Shown here: piece by piece, positions 28,759 to 37,479 of the stretch | How positions within the stretch are numbered: position 1 is the stretch's first letter | Layout: every line of letters begins with the position of its first letter | DNA from: Dietzia sp. JS16-p6b | GTDB lineage: Bacteria > Actinomycetota > Actinomycetes > Mycobacteriales > Mycobacteriaceae | Direction: 5' to 3' | DNA: 64,000 nucleotides | Assembly (NCBI RefSeq): GCF_003052165.1 | Contig: NZ_CP024869.1 | Location: 434,001 to 498,000 of the forward strand | Translations under genes and position numbers: made by a program | The notes under the pieces: generated by a model | Database searches by the model: none | What the model was told of the DNA's origin: nothing | What the model saw: only the letters and a program-made list of their open reading frames with translations

Positions 28759-30344
28759 TGCCCTGCCCCCTGACTGCCGATTTCGTAGTGGGAGGCGTCG
28801 CGGACGTAGACCTCGGGTCCGGGTTCTCGGGTCTCGGTGTGTTTGCGGGTTGAGGCTGCGGGCCTGATGGTCCTGGGCGCCTTGGCATCGGAGTCGATCG
28901 CGGCCATCAGTCGCTTGAGGGTGGTGTAGGTGGGATAGCCGCCGCGGGCCAGGAGTTCTCCGCAGGCGGCCTCGAGGCGCTGTCGGTTCTTCTTGCCGAG
29001 TCCGCCCAGGATGTTCTGGCAGTCCAGATACCCCTGGGCCTCGATCTGGTGGCGGTCCAGGATCTGCTCGATCACCTCCTGGGTGGCCGGACCGAAGCTG
29101 CGGGCGCGATCGCTGAACCAGGTCCTGGACCATAGGCCGTCGATGTCGCGGTGCTTGTCTGGCACGTGCTCGGCGAGCGTGGAGTACTGGCCCTTGCGGC
29201 CGCTCAGCCGCGGGTGCTCGCAGACGACTTCGTTGCCGTTGAACACCGTGACTCGGCTCGAGGTCAGCCGAACCCGCAGCAGCTGCCCGGCCAGCGAGTA
29301 CGGCACTGAGTAATGCTGGTAGTCGGCGGTGATGTGGTAGTTGCGGGCGGCCTTGAGCTGCTTCCAGGCCACCTCCTCGAACCGGGCATCCGGCAGGGCT
29401 GTGAGCAGGTGCTGCTCCTCGGTTTCGAAGCGCTCCCACCGGGTGGAATCGTCGGCTCGCCTCAGGTCGCGGTTGACCTCGCGCACCCGCTCGTCGATCG
29501 CCTCGTTGAGCTCGGACACCGAGAACCACGTCTCGCCCTCGAGATAGCCGATGACGCGTAGGTTCACCACGTTCACCGCGGACTCTGCGGCAGCCTTATC
29601 CCTTGGTTTCTTGGCTCTAGCTGGGACGATGGCGCACTGGTAATGGTCGGCCAGCTGCTGGTAGCGGGCGTTGACGACCCGCTCTGCATCGCCCTTGTGT
29701 CGTTGGTGCGTCGAGGTGGTCGGATTGTCGGGAACCACCAGCTGGGGCACGCCCCCGAAGAAGGCGAATGCTTGGACGTGGGCGTCCAGCCAGGCCTCGG
29801 ACTTCATGTCCGGATACGCCCGGCAGAACACCGCGCCCGAGTACGGCAGGACCGCCACGAACAAGTAGGCCTTGACCACTACGCCGTCGGCCCGGTCCAC
29901 CACGTCGAGGGTGTCCCCGGCCCAGTCCACGTGCATCGCCCGGCCCGGCTCGTGGCGCAGGACCGCGACCAGGTCATTCGTTCGCGCCCACTCGGAGAAC
30001 AGGGCGCAGTACTGCGCGTATCCGTACTTTTTCTTCCCCGTGCCGGCGGCATCGGCGTACCGACGCCACCCTTGCAGCAAGGTGAAGTGGCGACGGTGCT
30101 TGAGCGCTTGGAGTACAGATTCGAATTCCGGCCGCTCGTACTCATCCGAGACCCGCCGTCGCCCGTCGGGGAACCATCCGGCGACCTCCGCATCCGAGAC
30201 GCCCTCCACTGAGGTGATGCCGTTCATTCCGATCACCTGCTTGGCCCGCGCGACGTCACGGTGCGAGCAGCCCGCCGTCTCCACGACCTCCCGGTAGCTG
30301 CGGCCCTGGAGCAACAGCGCCATAATCCTTCGGTAATCCGCCAC
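28755..30344 (-). CDS. istA: IS21 transposase IstA
   Basis: A 529-residue DDE transposase with an N-terminal helix-turn-helix (LLQGRSYREVVETAGCSHRD). The catalytic core shows HVDWAGD for the first Asp, PDNPTT for the second and KAAAESAVNVV for the Glu. It appears full length. This copy differs clearly from the istA at 52208, so the two IS21 elements are separate subtypes. Confidence 0.93.
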   Translation of the reverse strand: MADYRRIMALLLQGRSYREVVETAGCSHRDVARAKQVIGMNGITSVEGVSDAEVAGWFPDGRRRVSDEYERPEFESVLQALKHRRHFTLLQGWRRYADAAGTGKKKYGYAQYCALFSEWARTNDLVAVLRHEPGRAMHVDWAGDTLDVVDRADGVVVKAYLFVAVLPYSGAVFCRAYPDMKSEAWLDAHVQAFAFFGGVPQLVVPDNPTTSTHQRHKGDAERVVNARYQQLADHYQCAIVPARAKKPRDKAAAESAVNVVNLRVIGYLEGETWFSVSELNEAIDERVREVNRDLRRADDSTRWERFETEEQHLLTALPDARFEEVAWKQLKAARNYHITADYQHYSVPYSLAGQLLRVRLTSSRVTVFNGNEVVCEHPRLSGRKGQYSTLAEHVPDKHRDIDGLWSRTWFSDRARSFGPATQEVIEQILDRHQIEAQGYLDCQNILGGLGKKNRQRLEAACGELLARGGYPTYTTLKRLMAAIDSDAKAPRTIRPAASTRKHTETREPGPEVYVRDASHYEIGSQGAGQ

Positions 30345-30822
30345 GGATCCCGCCTCTCATGCCACGAACGACGACACCCCTTGTGCCGTCGCCCTCAGCC
30401 GAGCACACACCAACCCGCCGCTACCGGGTATCCAGAATCTTGCTACCGGGTCGATGGATCTGCGCAACCATCAGGCCCTACGCGCCAAGGGGGATCTGGG
30501 ACCAGATGAAGGCCCTCATCACACCTCGGTGGTACCAGCCGCCTCATCGCTGGAGCCCATCTACCTCTGCGGCCCCCACCCCGCCTACGAATGCCCAACA
30601 ACCAGATCGCCCTGACCCCTGGAGCGAACCCAAACACCACCCCTACCCCCCCCACTCGCATAAGTCACATCCTCACCTTTGGATAGGAGGGAGGGACTGC
30701 GACACAATCAGTAATTACTTACTCGTGCACAACCCCATCCCTGACAAGTGCACAGGTAGGCGCCGGCGCCGGGTCGGAGCCGGGAGAAGAGCCCAGGGAG
30801 TTTCGATCCTGCTTCAGATCTG

Positions 30823-30835
30823 GTGGGGATTGGTT
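30823..30835 (+). promoter_or_regulatory. Island motif GTGGGGATTGGTT, copy 1
   Basis: A 13-base motif identical in four places, each upstream of an island gene in the same orientation. Here it lies 51 bases before the RNase H-like gene. It may be a promoter element or an activator site. Confidence 0.5.
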
Positions 30836-30886
30836 GTCAGGTGTGCGGGCGAGTGGCGCTCGTGCTTCTGGAAGGGGTTGATGGTC

Positions 30887-31978
30887 ATGTTCTGCTGGCT
30901 GGTCGAGGTTGTGATCTCGGTGGTTATCGCACTTGCTCTGCGGGTCCGGAAGCTTGTTGCCGTGCTGGAGGCCCGGTCGGGTGGGCGCACTGGCATTGGG
31001 GACGGCCCGACCATGGTGGTGGAGTCCACCCCGACCAGCGTGGAGGAGGCCACCGAGGCGGTGGTTCCTGCGCGGGCGGTTGCGTCGATCGTGGCCGAAC
31101 CTGCGCGGGAGGGCGTTCCGGTTCGAGCTGAGGTGGTGATCTTCACGCTGGATGAGTCGGGGCAGGTGTCGTTGGCGGGGCGTCAGGTGAGGAGCTTGTC
31201 TCGTGAGGATGGTAATCGCGGACTGGTAGCCGTGGATGCAATGGAGTTCGTCGATGCCTGGTCGAAGAAGCACCAGGTTCATGTCTTGCTGGCCGTGCGG
31301 GTGCAGGAGATCGCGTCCTGGTTCCGTACGCACGAGGCCTCGTTCAGCTTCCTGCGTTCCCGGGATGACTCGGTGCAGGACTCCGTGATCCAATTGGTGG
31401 ACTCGATCGCGAGTTCCCGACTAGCCCGTCCGGTCGGCGCCGGACTGTGCCCGAAGGAACGCAAGCTTCTCGGCAGTGACAAGAAGTCTTCGCAGGCCCG
31501 CACGAAGGCGCTGCAGGTTGCGACCGATGCGTCCGTGAGGAAGGGCAAGGCCGGGGCGGGTATCGGAGTGATGGCGGAGAACGGCCAATGGCGCACAAAG
31601 TACTGCGCAGAGTTGCGCAACATCAATGTTGCCGAGTTGGTGGCCATTGAGTGTGCGGTCAGAACTTTCCGCGGCCGGCCACTGGAGATTGTGTCCGATT
31701 CCCGGAATGCGATCGCGTTGGCTACCGGGTCCAAGGTGTCGTCATCTACTCAGGTGGCACGCCTTGTCGATTCGATCAGGGCAGCCAGCAAAGGTCGAGA
31801 AGTCAGTTACAGGTGGGTGCCGGGGCATTCCGGTGTCCTGTTAAACGAGACTGCCGACAGGCTGGCCGTCGCGAGGCGACGAAACGAGGACGCCCAGGTT
31901 GATCAGGCGACCGCGGATCGGATCTACTCGAACATCGTTGCTGACGTTCATCAAGATGAGTCACCGGTAGCCGCTTGA
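30887..31978 (+). CDS. Membrane-anchored RNase HI-like protein
   Basis: A 363-residue protein. It begins with a hydrophobic helix (WLVEVVISVVIALALRV) and ends with an RNase HI fold. All four catalytic acids are in place: D214 (VATDAS), E250 (NVAELVAIE), D271 (IVSDSRNA) and D324 (NETADRLA), with the WVPGHSG strand. The middle 110 residues are unassigned. It should cut RNA in RNA/DNA hybrids or a related substrate. GGAAGGGG supports the ATG at 30887 over the one at 30881. It shares the upstream motif with other island genes. Confidence 0.75.
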   Translation: MFCWLVEVVISVVIALALRVRKLVAVLEARSGGRTGIGDGPTMVVESTPTSVEEATEAVVPARAVASIVAEPAREGVPVRAEVVIFTLDESGQVSLAGRQVRSLSREDGNRGLVAVDAMEFVDAWSKKHQVHVLLAVRVQEIASWFRTHEASFSFLRSRDDSVQDSVIQLVDSIASSRLARPVGAGLCPKERKLLGSDKKSSQARTKALQVATDASVRKGKAGAGIGVMAENGQWRTKYCAELRNINVAELVAIECAVRTFRGRPLEIVSDSRNAIALATGSKVSSSTQVARLVDSIRAASKGREVSYRWVPGHSGVLLNETADRLAVARRRNEDAQVDQATADRIYSNIVADVHQDESPVAA

Positions 31979-32057
31979 ACCGCCGGGAAATCCTGACCCT
32001 GGCCCTGGTGGAGGGCGTGGGCGACGGCGCGTTGGTGTCCCGTCCTGTGGGTCTGTT

Positions 32058-34106
32058 CTAGGTGATGGCCAGTGGGTGGGTGTGTGTTCGGGGTGTGGGG
32101 TAGGTGTGGCCGGTGTCCTGATCCCATGGGGTCAGGGCGAGGTGAGTATCGGGCATGCGTAGGCGGGGCGGGGGCCGTAGCGGCAAGTGCGCCCCAGCGA
32201 TGAGGCGGCTGGTCCCACCCAGATGCGCCGAGGGACCCGTATCCGGGCCCTGTGCGTCGGTGCCGGCGGGTTCGAACGCCGGCGCTATCGCCAAGGCGCG
32301 GACGGACTGTTCCCGCTGCAGGGGCGTGTCGGTATCCGCCGCGGTGGTGGTGTGGACACCGGAGTTGATGGCGGTCTCCACCAAGTCCGCCATCAAGATC
32401 TGGTCACCGAGGTCGCTCGCGAGTTGGAACAGGAAACTCGAGGAGTCCTCAATTCGCTTGGCCCAGGCGATGCGATCCGAGGCCGATCGGAACTGGAACC
32501 GCATCCCCTCTAGGTACACCACAGCAGGGACCGCGAGCTGCAACGCCCGCTCCAACAACACCCGCCCATCGTCGACTTCGGACACCTCGGCCTGAGCAGC
32601 CCACGACCGGGCCGTGTTCAGTCGGCACTCGGCGACCTGCCGCTCGATGCCCAGCCGTTCGTAAACCTGCTGGGCCTGCTGATAGTGGGTGCGGGCCTGC
32701 TCGAAGGACCCTAGATACGAGCCCACGATCCCGAGGCCCTGCTCGCAGCCAGCGACCTTCTGCTTCAGTCCTAGGCGGGCGAACACCTGGTGGGCCTGCT
32801 GGTAGTGGGTGCGGGCCTGCTCGAAGGACCCTAGGCACGAGGCTACGTGCCCGAGGCCCTGCTCGCAGCCAGCGACTTCCTGTTCTAGTCCTAGGCGGGC
32901 GAACACCTGTTGGGCTTGCAGGTAGTGGGTGCGGGCCTGCTCGAAGGACCCTAGATACGAGGCTACGTTCCCGAGGCCCTGCTCGCAGCCAGCGACCTTC
33001 TGTTCTAGTCCTAGGCGTGCGAACGCCTGTTGGGCTTGCAGGTAGTGAGTGCGTGCCTGCTCGAACACCCCCAGGTCCTGGGCCACGTTCCCCAGGTTCA
33101 CCTCGCAGCCAGCGACTTCCTGGTCTAGTCCTAGGCGGGCGAACGCCTGTTGGGCTTGCAGGTAGTGAGTGCGTGCCTGCTCGAACCCCCCCAGGTCCTT
33201 GGCCACGTTCCCGAGGTTCATCTCGCAGCTGGCGGCTTCTCGCTCCAGGCCCAACCGGGTGTACACCTTCCGGGCCCGCCCCAGGTGCACACGTGCCTGA
33301 TCGAACACCCCCAACTCCCAGGCCAGAGTCCCAAGGTTCATCTCGCAGCCAGCGACTTCCTGGTCTAGTCCTAGGCGGGCGAACACCTGGTGGGCTTGCA
33401 GGTAGTGAGTGCGTGCCTGCTCGAACCCCCCCAGGTCCTTGGCCACGCTCCCGAGGTTCATCTCGCAGCCAGCGACTTCCTGTTCTAGTCCTAGGCGGGC
33501 GAACACCTGGTGGGCTTGCAGGTAGTGAGTGCTTGCCTGCTCGAACACCCCCAGGTCCTTGGCCACGTTCCCGAGGTTCACCTCACAGCCAGCGACCTTC
33601 TGATCCAATCCTAGGTGACTGAATACCTGGCGGGCCTGCAAGTAGTGAGTTCGCGCCTGACCAAACAACCCCAGGTCCTTGGCCACGACCCCGAGGTTCG
33701 CCTCACAGTCGGCAGCCTGCCGTTCTAGTCCTAGGCGGGTGTATTCCTGGTGGGCCTGTTGGTAGTGGGCTTTTGCCTGCTCGAATTCTCCGAGCTCCTG
33801 GGCCACGTTCCCGAGAGTCCTCTCGCAGTCGGAGGCCTTCTGCTTGAGCCCCCGGCTGATGAAGATCTCGAGGGCGTTGTGACAGTGGGTGCGGGCCTGC
33901 TCGAACAGCTTCAGTTTCTGCGTCACCCAGCCGAGGAAATACTCGCATTGGGCGACAGATTCTTCTTCGCCCATGGTGGTGAACAGGGTCAGTGCGTGGG
34001 TGAGGTCGTTGTAGGCGTGTTCGAGTTGACCGTTTGTGTAGTGCTCGAGCGCGCGGTTGTAGTGATCGATTGCCTCTTCACGCCGTTGGGCGGAACTGTC
34101 GTCCAT
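32058..34106 (-). CDS. TPR-array protein with CHAT-associated C-terminal region (paralogue A)
   Basis: A 682-residue protein starting MDDSSAQRREEAIDHYNRAL. It has about 12 TPR units of 40 residues (consensus FEQARTHYLQAHQVFARLGL, then CEMNLGxVAKDLG). The C-terminal region (RALQLAVPAVVYLEGMRFQFRS, then LMADLVETAINSGVH) and the tail LPLRPPPRLRMPD resemble what lies between the TPRs and the peptidase in actinobacterial TPR-CHAT proteins, but no CHAT domain follows. It is divergent from a membrane protein gene. A role as sensor or adaptor for a separate CHAT protease is inferred. Confidence 0.85.
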   Translation of the reverse strand: MDDSSAQRREEAIDHYNRALEHYTNGQLEHAYNDLTHALTLFTTMGEEESVAQCEYFLGWVTQKLKLFEQARTHCHNALEIFISRGLKQKASDCERTLGNVAQELGEFEQAKAHYQQAHQEYTRLGLERQAADCEANLGVVAKDLGLFGQARTHYLQARQVFSHLGLDQKVAGCEVNLGNVAKDLGVFEQASTHYLQAHQVFARLGLEQEVAGCEMNLGSVAKDLGGFEQARTHYLQAHQVFARLGLDQEVAGCEMNLGTLAWELGVFDQARVHLGRARKVYTRLGLEREAASCEMNLGNVAKDLGGFEQARTHYLQAQQAFARLGLDQEVAGCEVNLGNVAQDLGVFEQARTHYLQAQQAFARLGLEQKVAGCEQGLGNVASYLGSFEQARTHYLQAQQVFARLGLEQEVAGCEQGLGHVASCLGSFEQARTHYQQAHQVFARLGLKQKVAGCEQGLGIVGSYLGSFEQARTHYQQAQQVYERLGIERQVAECRLNTARSWAAQAEVSEVDDGRVLLERALQLAVPAVVYLEGMRFQFRSASDRIAWAKRIEDSSSFLFQLASDLGDQILMADLVETAINSGVHTTTAADTDTPLQREQSVRALAIAPAFEPAGTDAQGPDTGPSAHLGGTSRLIAGAHLPLRPPPRLRMPDTHLALTPWDQDTGHTYPTPRTHTHPLAIT

Positions 34107-34430
34107 CTGTTCATCATGCGTCCGCCGGGGCGGTGGTATGTGGGTTTCTTCTTCACCGGGGCGAGTGAGGTGTGCTCGCCGAGTCGGTGTCCGCCGCCGC
34201 GGCGGCGGCATGCAGGCTTCCTGTCCGCCCGGGGTGTTCGGGGCGTTGTGGGGTCGGTGTTCGTGGTGCGTGTGTGGGGATTGGTTTCTAAGTACGGGGC
34301 GTGGTGTTGCGCTCATGTGGTGCTCGGTTTCCGGGTTATCCGAATGGTGACCGCTGTCAGGTGTTGGCGGCCGAGGTGTTTCTGCTGCGTCCCGTGTGTT
34401 TTTCCGGTTCGAGTCAAGGAGTTGTGTGTG
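34107..34430. promoter_or_regulatory. Divergent spacer with island motif copy 2 (34274-34286)
   Basis: A gene-free 324-base spacer between paralogue A and the membrane protein. GTGGGGATTGGTT lies at 34274-34286, 144 bases before the membrane gene. The part nearest the TPR gene (TTCATCATGCGTCCGCC and about 150 further bases) is repeated upstream of paralogue B at 39290-39380. Confidence 0.5.
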
Positions 34431-36098
34431 ATGGGTTTTCTCGAGTGGTGGCAGTCTGGCCGTTCACAGCGAAAGGCCAGGCGTCAGTTCGAAGATGATG
34501 GTGTCCTGTTCGCCGCGGCCAGTAAGCAGGCCGAACGGCTGGCGCAGGACACGGATCGGAAAGCCTCGGATGAGGGTGGTCAGGGTCTGTTCCAGCACGA
34601 GGCGCTGTTGCATTCCGGGGTCATGGAGGCCCGAAGTGCTGCTGTCGCCCCGCACGTGTCGTCTCTGGACGCGCTGTCGGAGCAGCATCGTCGTCATGCC
34701 GACGGTGCCCAGACCGCGGTGGCCAATGTCGGCTTGTGGCAGTCGCGGGAGAACATCGTCACGGTCACGACACCAAAGCGGATCACGCGGCACAAGCCCT
34801 TCTCACAGTCGCCCGATCTGAGTGGGGACACCCTCCCGGCGCCGGCGCTGCGAGCCAAGCATGATGCGCTGGGAGCCAAGATCGACGAGGACCTCAAACA
34901 GGGTCAGGTGCGGCATCGCTCGGGTGTGCCCGGGTGGATGAAGTGGGCGGTGTTCCTGCTGGTATTCGTCGACGTGTTGGCGATCGCGATGATCCTCATC
35001 CCGGTGGAGAACACCACCCTGGACCCGACGGCATATGAGGACGGGGAGTGGGTCGTTCAGCTGCCCCGCCTGCTCACAGCGTGTGCCCTGTCTCTGCTGG
35101 TGGCCGGCGCTATCGCTGTGTGGGCCCATCTGGTGGGAGAGATGACGTGGGCGGCGATCAACACAGCCACGTCCCTGCCTGACGACGGTGCTAAAACATC
35201 AGCCCAGCAGAACCAGGACGCGGACGAATCGTCTCCCACGACCTCGCAGTCTGTCTTGGCCCCGCTGTGGGCAGCGGCTTCTGACAATCCGATGTTGGTC
35301 GTGGGGTGGGCCGGGGTGGTGGGCATGTCGGTGCTCACCGCGGTGACGATGTTCGCCCGGCTGGGACATGCGGTGACGCAGGAAACGGGAGTCGGTACCG
35401 CTGCCGGGGTGTGTATCGCGGTGTTGGTCGGCGCGATGGCTGCCGCCGCGCCGGTGTGTGTGGCGCTGGTGAACTCCCGAGGCCCGTCGCCCGAGGTGCT
35501 GCGTCGTAACGCGTTGGCCCAGGCGATCGCCGAGATCGACCGCCGGGTCGAGAACGAGCACCGGACCTACACCGCTGAAACCCAGGCGATGGCGGCGGTG
35601 CTGGAGCAGGCGTGTCGCAGGTACCTCGTGGCCGAAGACGCCGACAGGCGGGCGGCTCTCCCAGCGACCCAGGCAATCCTTCGGCTGCGTACCGAGCACG
35701 GCTACGCCGGTGAGCGGTACTCCGTTCTCCAGGTCGCACCCCGCACCGACACGTCGACGCAGGCACAGACAGTGGGCGGGGAGCAGGACCTGGTCGAGCG
35801 GGGCCGTTCACAGATCGCCGCAGCGGTGCCGTTGTTCGACTCCGAGCCCCTTGCCCGGTGCCGGCACCTGATCGACCAGATGGCCGCCCGCCAGGTGGCC
35901 GATCTGAGCATGAAGCAGCCCCACCAGCCGGCCGCCTCGGGGGCGGAGGATTCCCCCGCCCCCGAGGCTGCCGGCCCGGTCACCGAGGACATCCCGGCCC
36001 GACCGGAACAGGTCGAACTGGACATCGACGCCCCCGTCGAGGTCGACGTCGATGCCGTCCCGGTAGACCTCCCTGACCGCGTCATCCACGCCGTCTAA
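34431..36098 (+). CDS. Four-helix membrane protein of the TPR module
   Basis: A 555-residue protein that starts MGFLEWWQSGRSQRK after a good AAGGAG site. A basic, helical N-terminal 165 residues precede four membrane segments (about 168-190, 206-228, 290-312 and 318-342). A cytoplasmic helical region and an acidic C-terminal tail (VELDIDAPVEVDVDAVPVD) follow. No family is recognised. It is divergent from TPR paralogue A, and its 3' end is duplicated and decayed near 40016-40230, so the pair forms a module. Confidence 0.75.
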   Translation: MGFLEWWQSGRSQRKARRQFEDDGVLFAAASKQAERLAQDTDRKASDEGGQGLFQHEALLHSGVMEARSAAVAPHVSSLDALSEQHRRHADGAQTAVANVGLWQSRENIVTVTTPKRITRHKPFSQSPDLSGDTLPAPALRAKHDALGAKIDEDLKQGQVRHRSGVPGWMKWAVFLLVFVDVLAIAMILIPVENTTLDPTAYEDGEWVVQLPRLLTACALSLLVAGAIAVWAHLVGEMTWAAINTATSLPDDGAKTSAQQNQDADESSPTTSQSVLAPLWAAASDNPMLVVGWAGVVGMSVLTAVTMFARLGHAVTQETGVGTAAGVCIAVLVGAMAAAAPVCVALVNSRGPSPEVLRRNALAQAIAEIDRRVENEHRTYTAETQAMAAVLEQACRRYLVAEDADRRAALPATQAILRLRTEHGYAGERYSVLQVAPRTDTSTQAQTVGGEQDLVERGRSQIAAAVPLFDSEPLARCRHLIDQMAARQVADLSMKQPHQPAASGAEDSPAPEAAGPVTEDIPARPEQVELDIDAPVEVDVDAVPVDLPDRVIHAV

Positions 36099-36255
36099 CC
36101 ACAACCCCCGCTCACCCCGTTGGGCCCCGGGCACTTCAACCGTCCGGGGTCCGACGGGGGAGGATGTGGCTGCCTCGGCGCCCCGAAACCCCCGGGGCCG
36201 ATGCGCGAGTAGGTGACATCTGATCTGGCTTGCCCTGCGGGGCGGGCCTGGAAGG

Positions 36256-36576
36256 ATGCCAGCTGTGCCCAAGCCCTACCCCCAGGAGTTCCGCGACGAC
36301 GTGGTCCGCGTCGCCCAGAACCGCGAAGACGGTGTGACGCTCGAACAGATCGCTGCCGACTTCGGTATCCACCCGATGACCCTGAACAAGTGGATCCGCA
36401 AGGCCGACGTGGAGGCCGGGATCAAGCACGGCACCACGTCGGCCGAATCGCGTGAGCTGCGCGAGGCTAATCGGCGTGTGCGCCTGCTTGAACAGGAGAA
36501 CGAGGTCCTACGCCGGGCGGCGGCGTACCTGTCCAGGCGAACTTGCCGGGAAAAGGTGGTACCCGCTCGTGAGTGA
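36256..36576 (+). CDS. IS3 transposase OrfA
   Basis: A 106-residue protein with a helix-turn-helix (TLEQIAADFGIHPMTLNKWI) and a leucine-zipper-like helix (ELREANRRVRLLEQENEVL) for multimerisation. The last residues (SRRTCREKVV) seem to be read in a shifted frame; relatives read on as SQANLPGKRWYPL. Confidence 0.85.
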   Translation: MPAVPKPYPQEFRDDVVRVAQNREDGVTLEQIAADFGIHPMTLNKWIRKADVEAGIKHGTTSAESRELREANRRVRLLEQENEVLRRAAAYLSRRTCREKVVPARE

Positions 36577-37430
36577 GCTGGCCGCTGACGGGGTCCCCGT
36601 CACGGTGGCGTGTCGGGTACTCAAGATCGCTCGCCAGCCCTACTACCGGTGGCTCAAGAACCCGGTCCCCGACGCCGAGCTGGCCGAGGCGTACCGGGCC
36701 AACGCCCTGTTCGACGCACACCGCGAAGACCCTTCAGTTCGGCTACCGCTACCTCGCCGACGAGGCCGAAGCCGCGGGCGAGAGGATGTCCCGGCGGACG
36801 GCGTGGCGGATCTGCTCGGCCGGCGGCTGGACCAGCGCCATCAGTGAGAAAGGCCGGGGTCGGCACCGTAAGGCCGGCCCGCCCGTGCACGACGACCTCG
36901 TCGAGCGGGACTTCACCGCAGCCGGTCCGAACGAGCTGTGGCTGACCGACATCACCGAACACGGGACAGCCGAAGGGAAGCTGTACCTGTGCGCGATCAA
37001 AGACGTCTACTCGGGCCGGATCGTCGGTTACTCGATCGACTCGAGAATGAAATCCCGCCTGGCGGTCAGCGCTCTGGGCAGCGCCGTCGCCAGACGAGGC
37101 GACATGACCGGCTGCGTCCTCCACAGCGATAGAGGATCGCAATTCCGCTCGAAGAAGATGCAGATGGCAATCACCCGTCACGGGCTGATCGGCTCGATGG
37201 GCCGGGTCGGTGCGGGTGGTGACAACGCGGCCATGGAGAGCTTCTTCTCGCTGCTGCAGAACAACGTCCTCAACCGCCGATCCTGGGCCACCAGAGACGA
37301 CCTCCGCTCGGCGATCGTGCACTGGATCGAACGCACCTACCACCGCCGCAGACGGCAAGACCGCCTCGGCAGATTGACCCCCATCGAATTCGAGACGATC
37401 ATGACCGACGAGGCCCTTCAGGCCGCGTGA
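36569..37430 (+). pseudogene. IS3 transposase OrfB, frameshifted
   Basis: The frame from GTG 36569 gives SELAADGVPVTVACRVLKIA and RQPYYRWLKNPVPDAELAE, then leaves frame near 36731 (an extra base within GACCCTTCAG). The rest (FGYRYLADEAEAAGERMSRR, LWLTDITEH, LHSDRGSQFRS, MESFFSLLQNN) continues in another frame to 37430. The DDE residues are all encoded, but no single product contains both halves, so the element is probably immobile unless helped. Confidence 0.8.
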
Positions 37431-37479
37431 CTAACCCTGTCACCTATCCGTGCATCAGCCCCCCACCCTGTGGGGTTCT

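Larger units (their letters stand above)
27883..30487 (-). mobile_element. IS21-family element, copy 1
   Basis: A 2605-bp element with imperfect terminal inverted repeats that open TGGCGCGTAGGGC at both ends; further repeated blocks (GGTTGCGC, GGTAGC, TTCTGG) keep the same spacing. AGGGG directly repeats at 27878-27882 and 30488-30492 as the target duplication. It carries istA and istB on the minus strand and interrupts a TPR gene. Confidence 0.9.
25897..30662 (+). pseudogene. TPR-array gene broken by a nonsense codon and an IS21 insertion
   Basis: About 13 TPR-like units of 40 residues (120 bp each; consensus QFEQARxHYLAARDxY, LGxAREVADCELxLGxVA) run from 25897 to 27480, followed by the helical region VEIAAPAVVYLDSMRFQFRS shared with the three intact paralogues. 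Three lesions are visible. A TAA at 26119-26121 replaces the TAT seen in the otherwise matching unit at 26239. IS21 is inserted at 27883-30487 with an AGGGG duplication. Comparison with paralogues beyond the insertion suggests a one-base deletion near 30520. The displaced 3' end (GTSRLIAGAHLPLRPPPR) is readable from 30531 to 30662. Confidence 0.85.
36200..37456 (+). mobile_element. IS3-family element with a frameshifted transposase
   Basis: An element of about 1.25 kb. Its ends read GATGCGCGAGTAGGTGACA (left) and, as reverse complement, GATGCACGGATAGGTGACA (right). It carries orfA and a disrupted orfB. The exact outer base and target duplication are uncertain. It sits between the membrane protein and TPR paralogue B. 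Confidence 0.8.

Noticed and set aside
32640-34080. Regular 120-bp periodicity that could be taken for a CRISPR-like or satellite array
   Set aside because: The units are in frame, encode 40-residue TPRs and have no conserved-repeat/variable-spacer structure.
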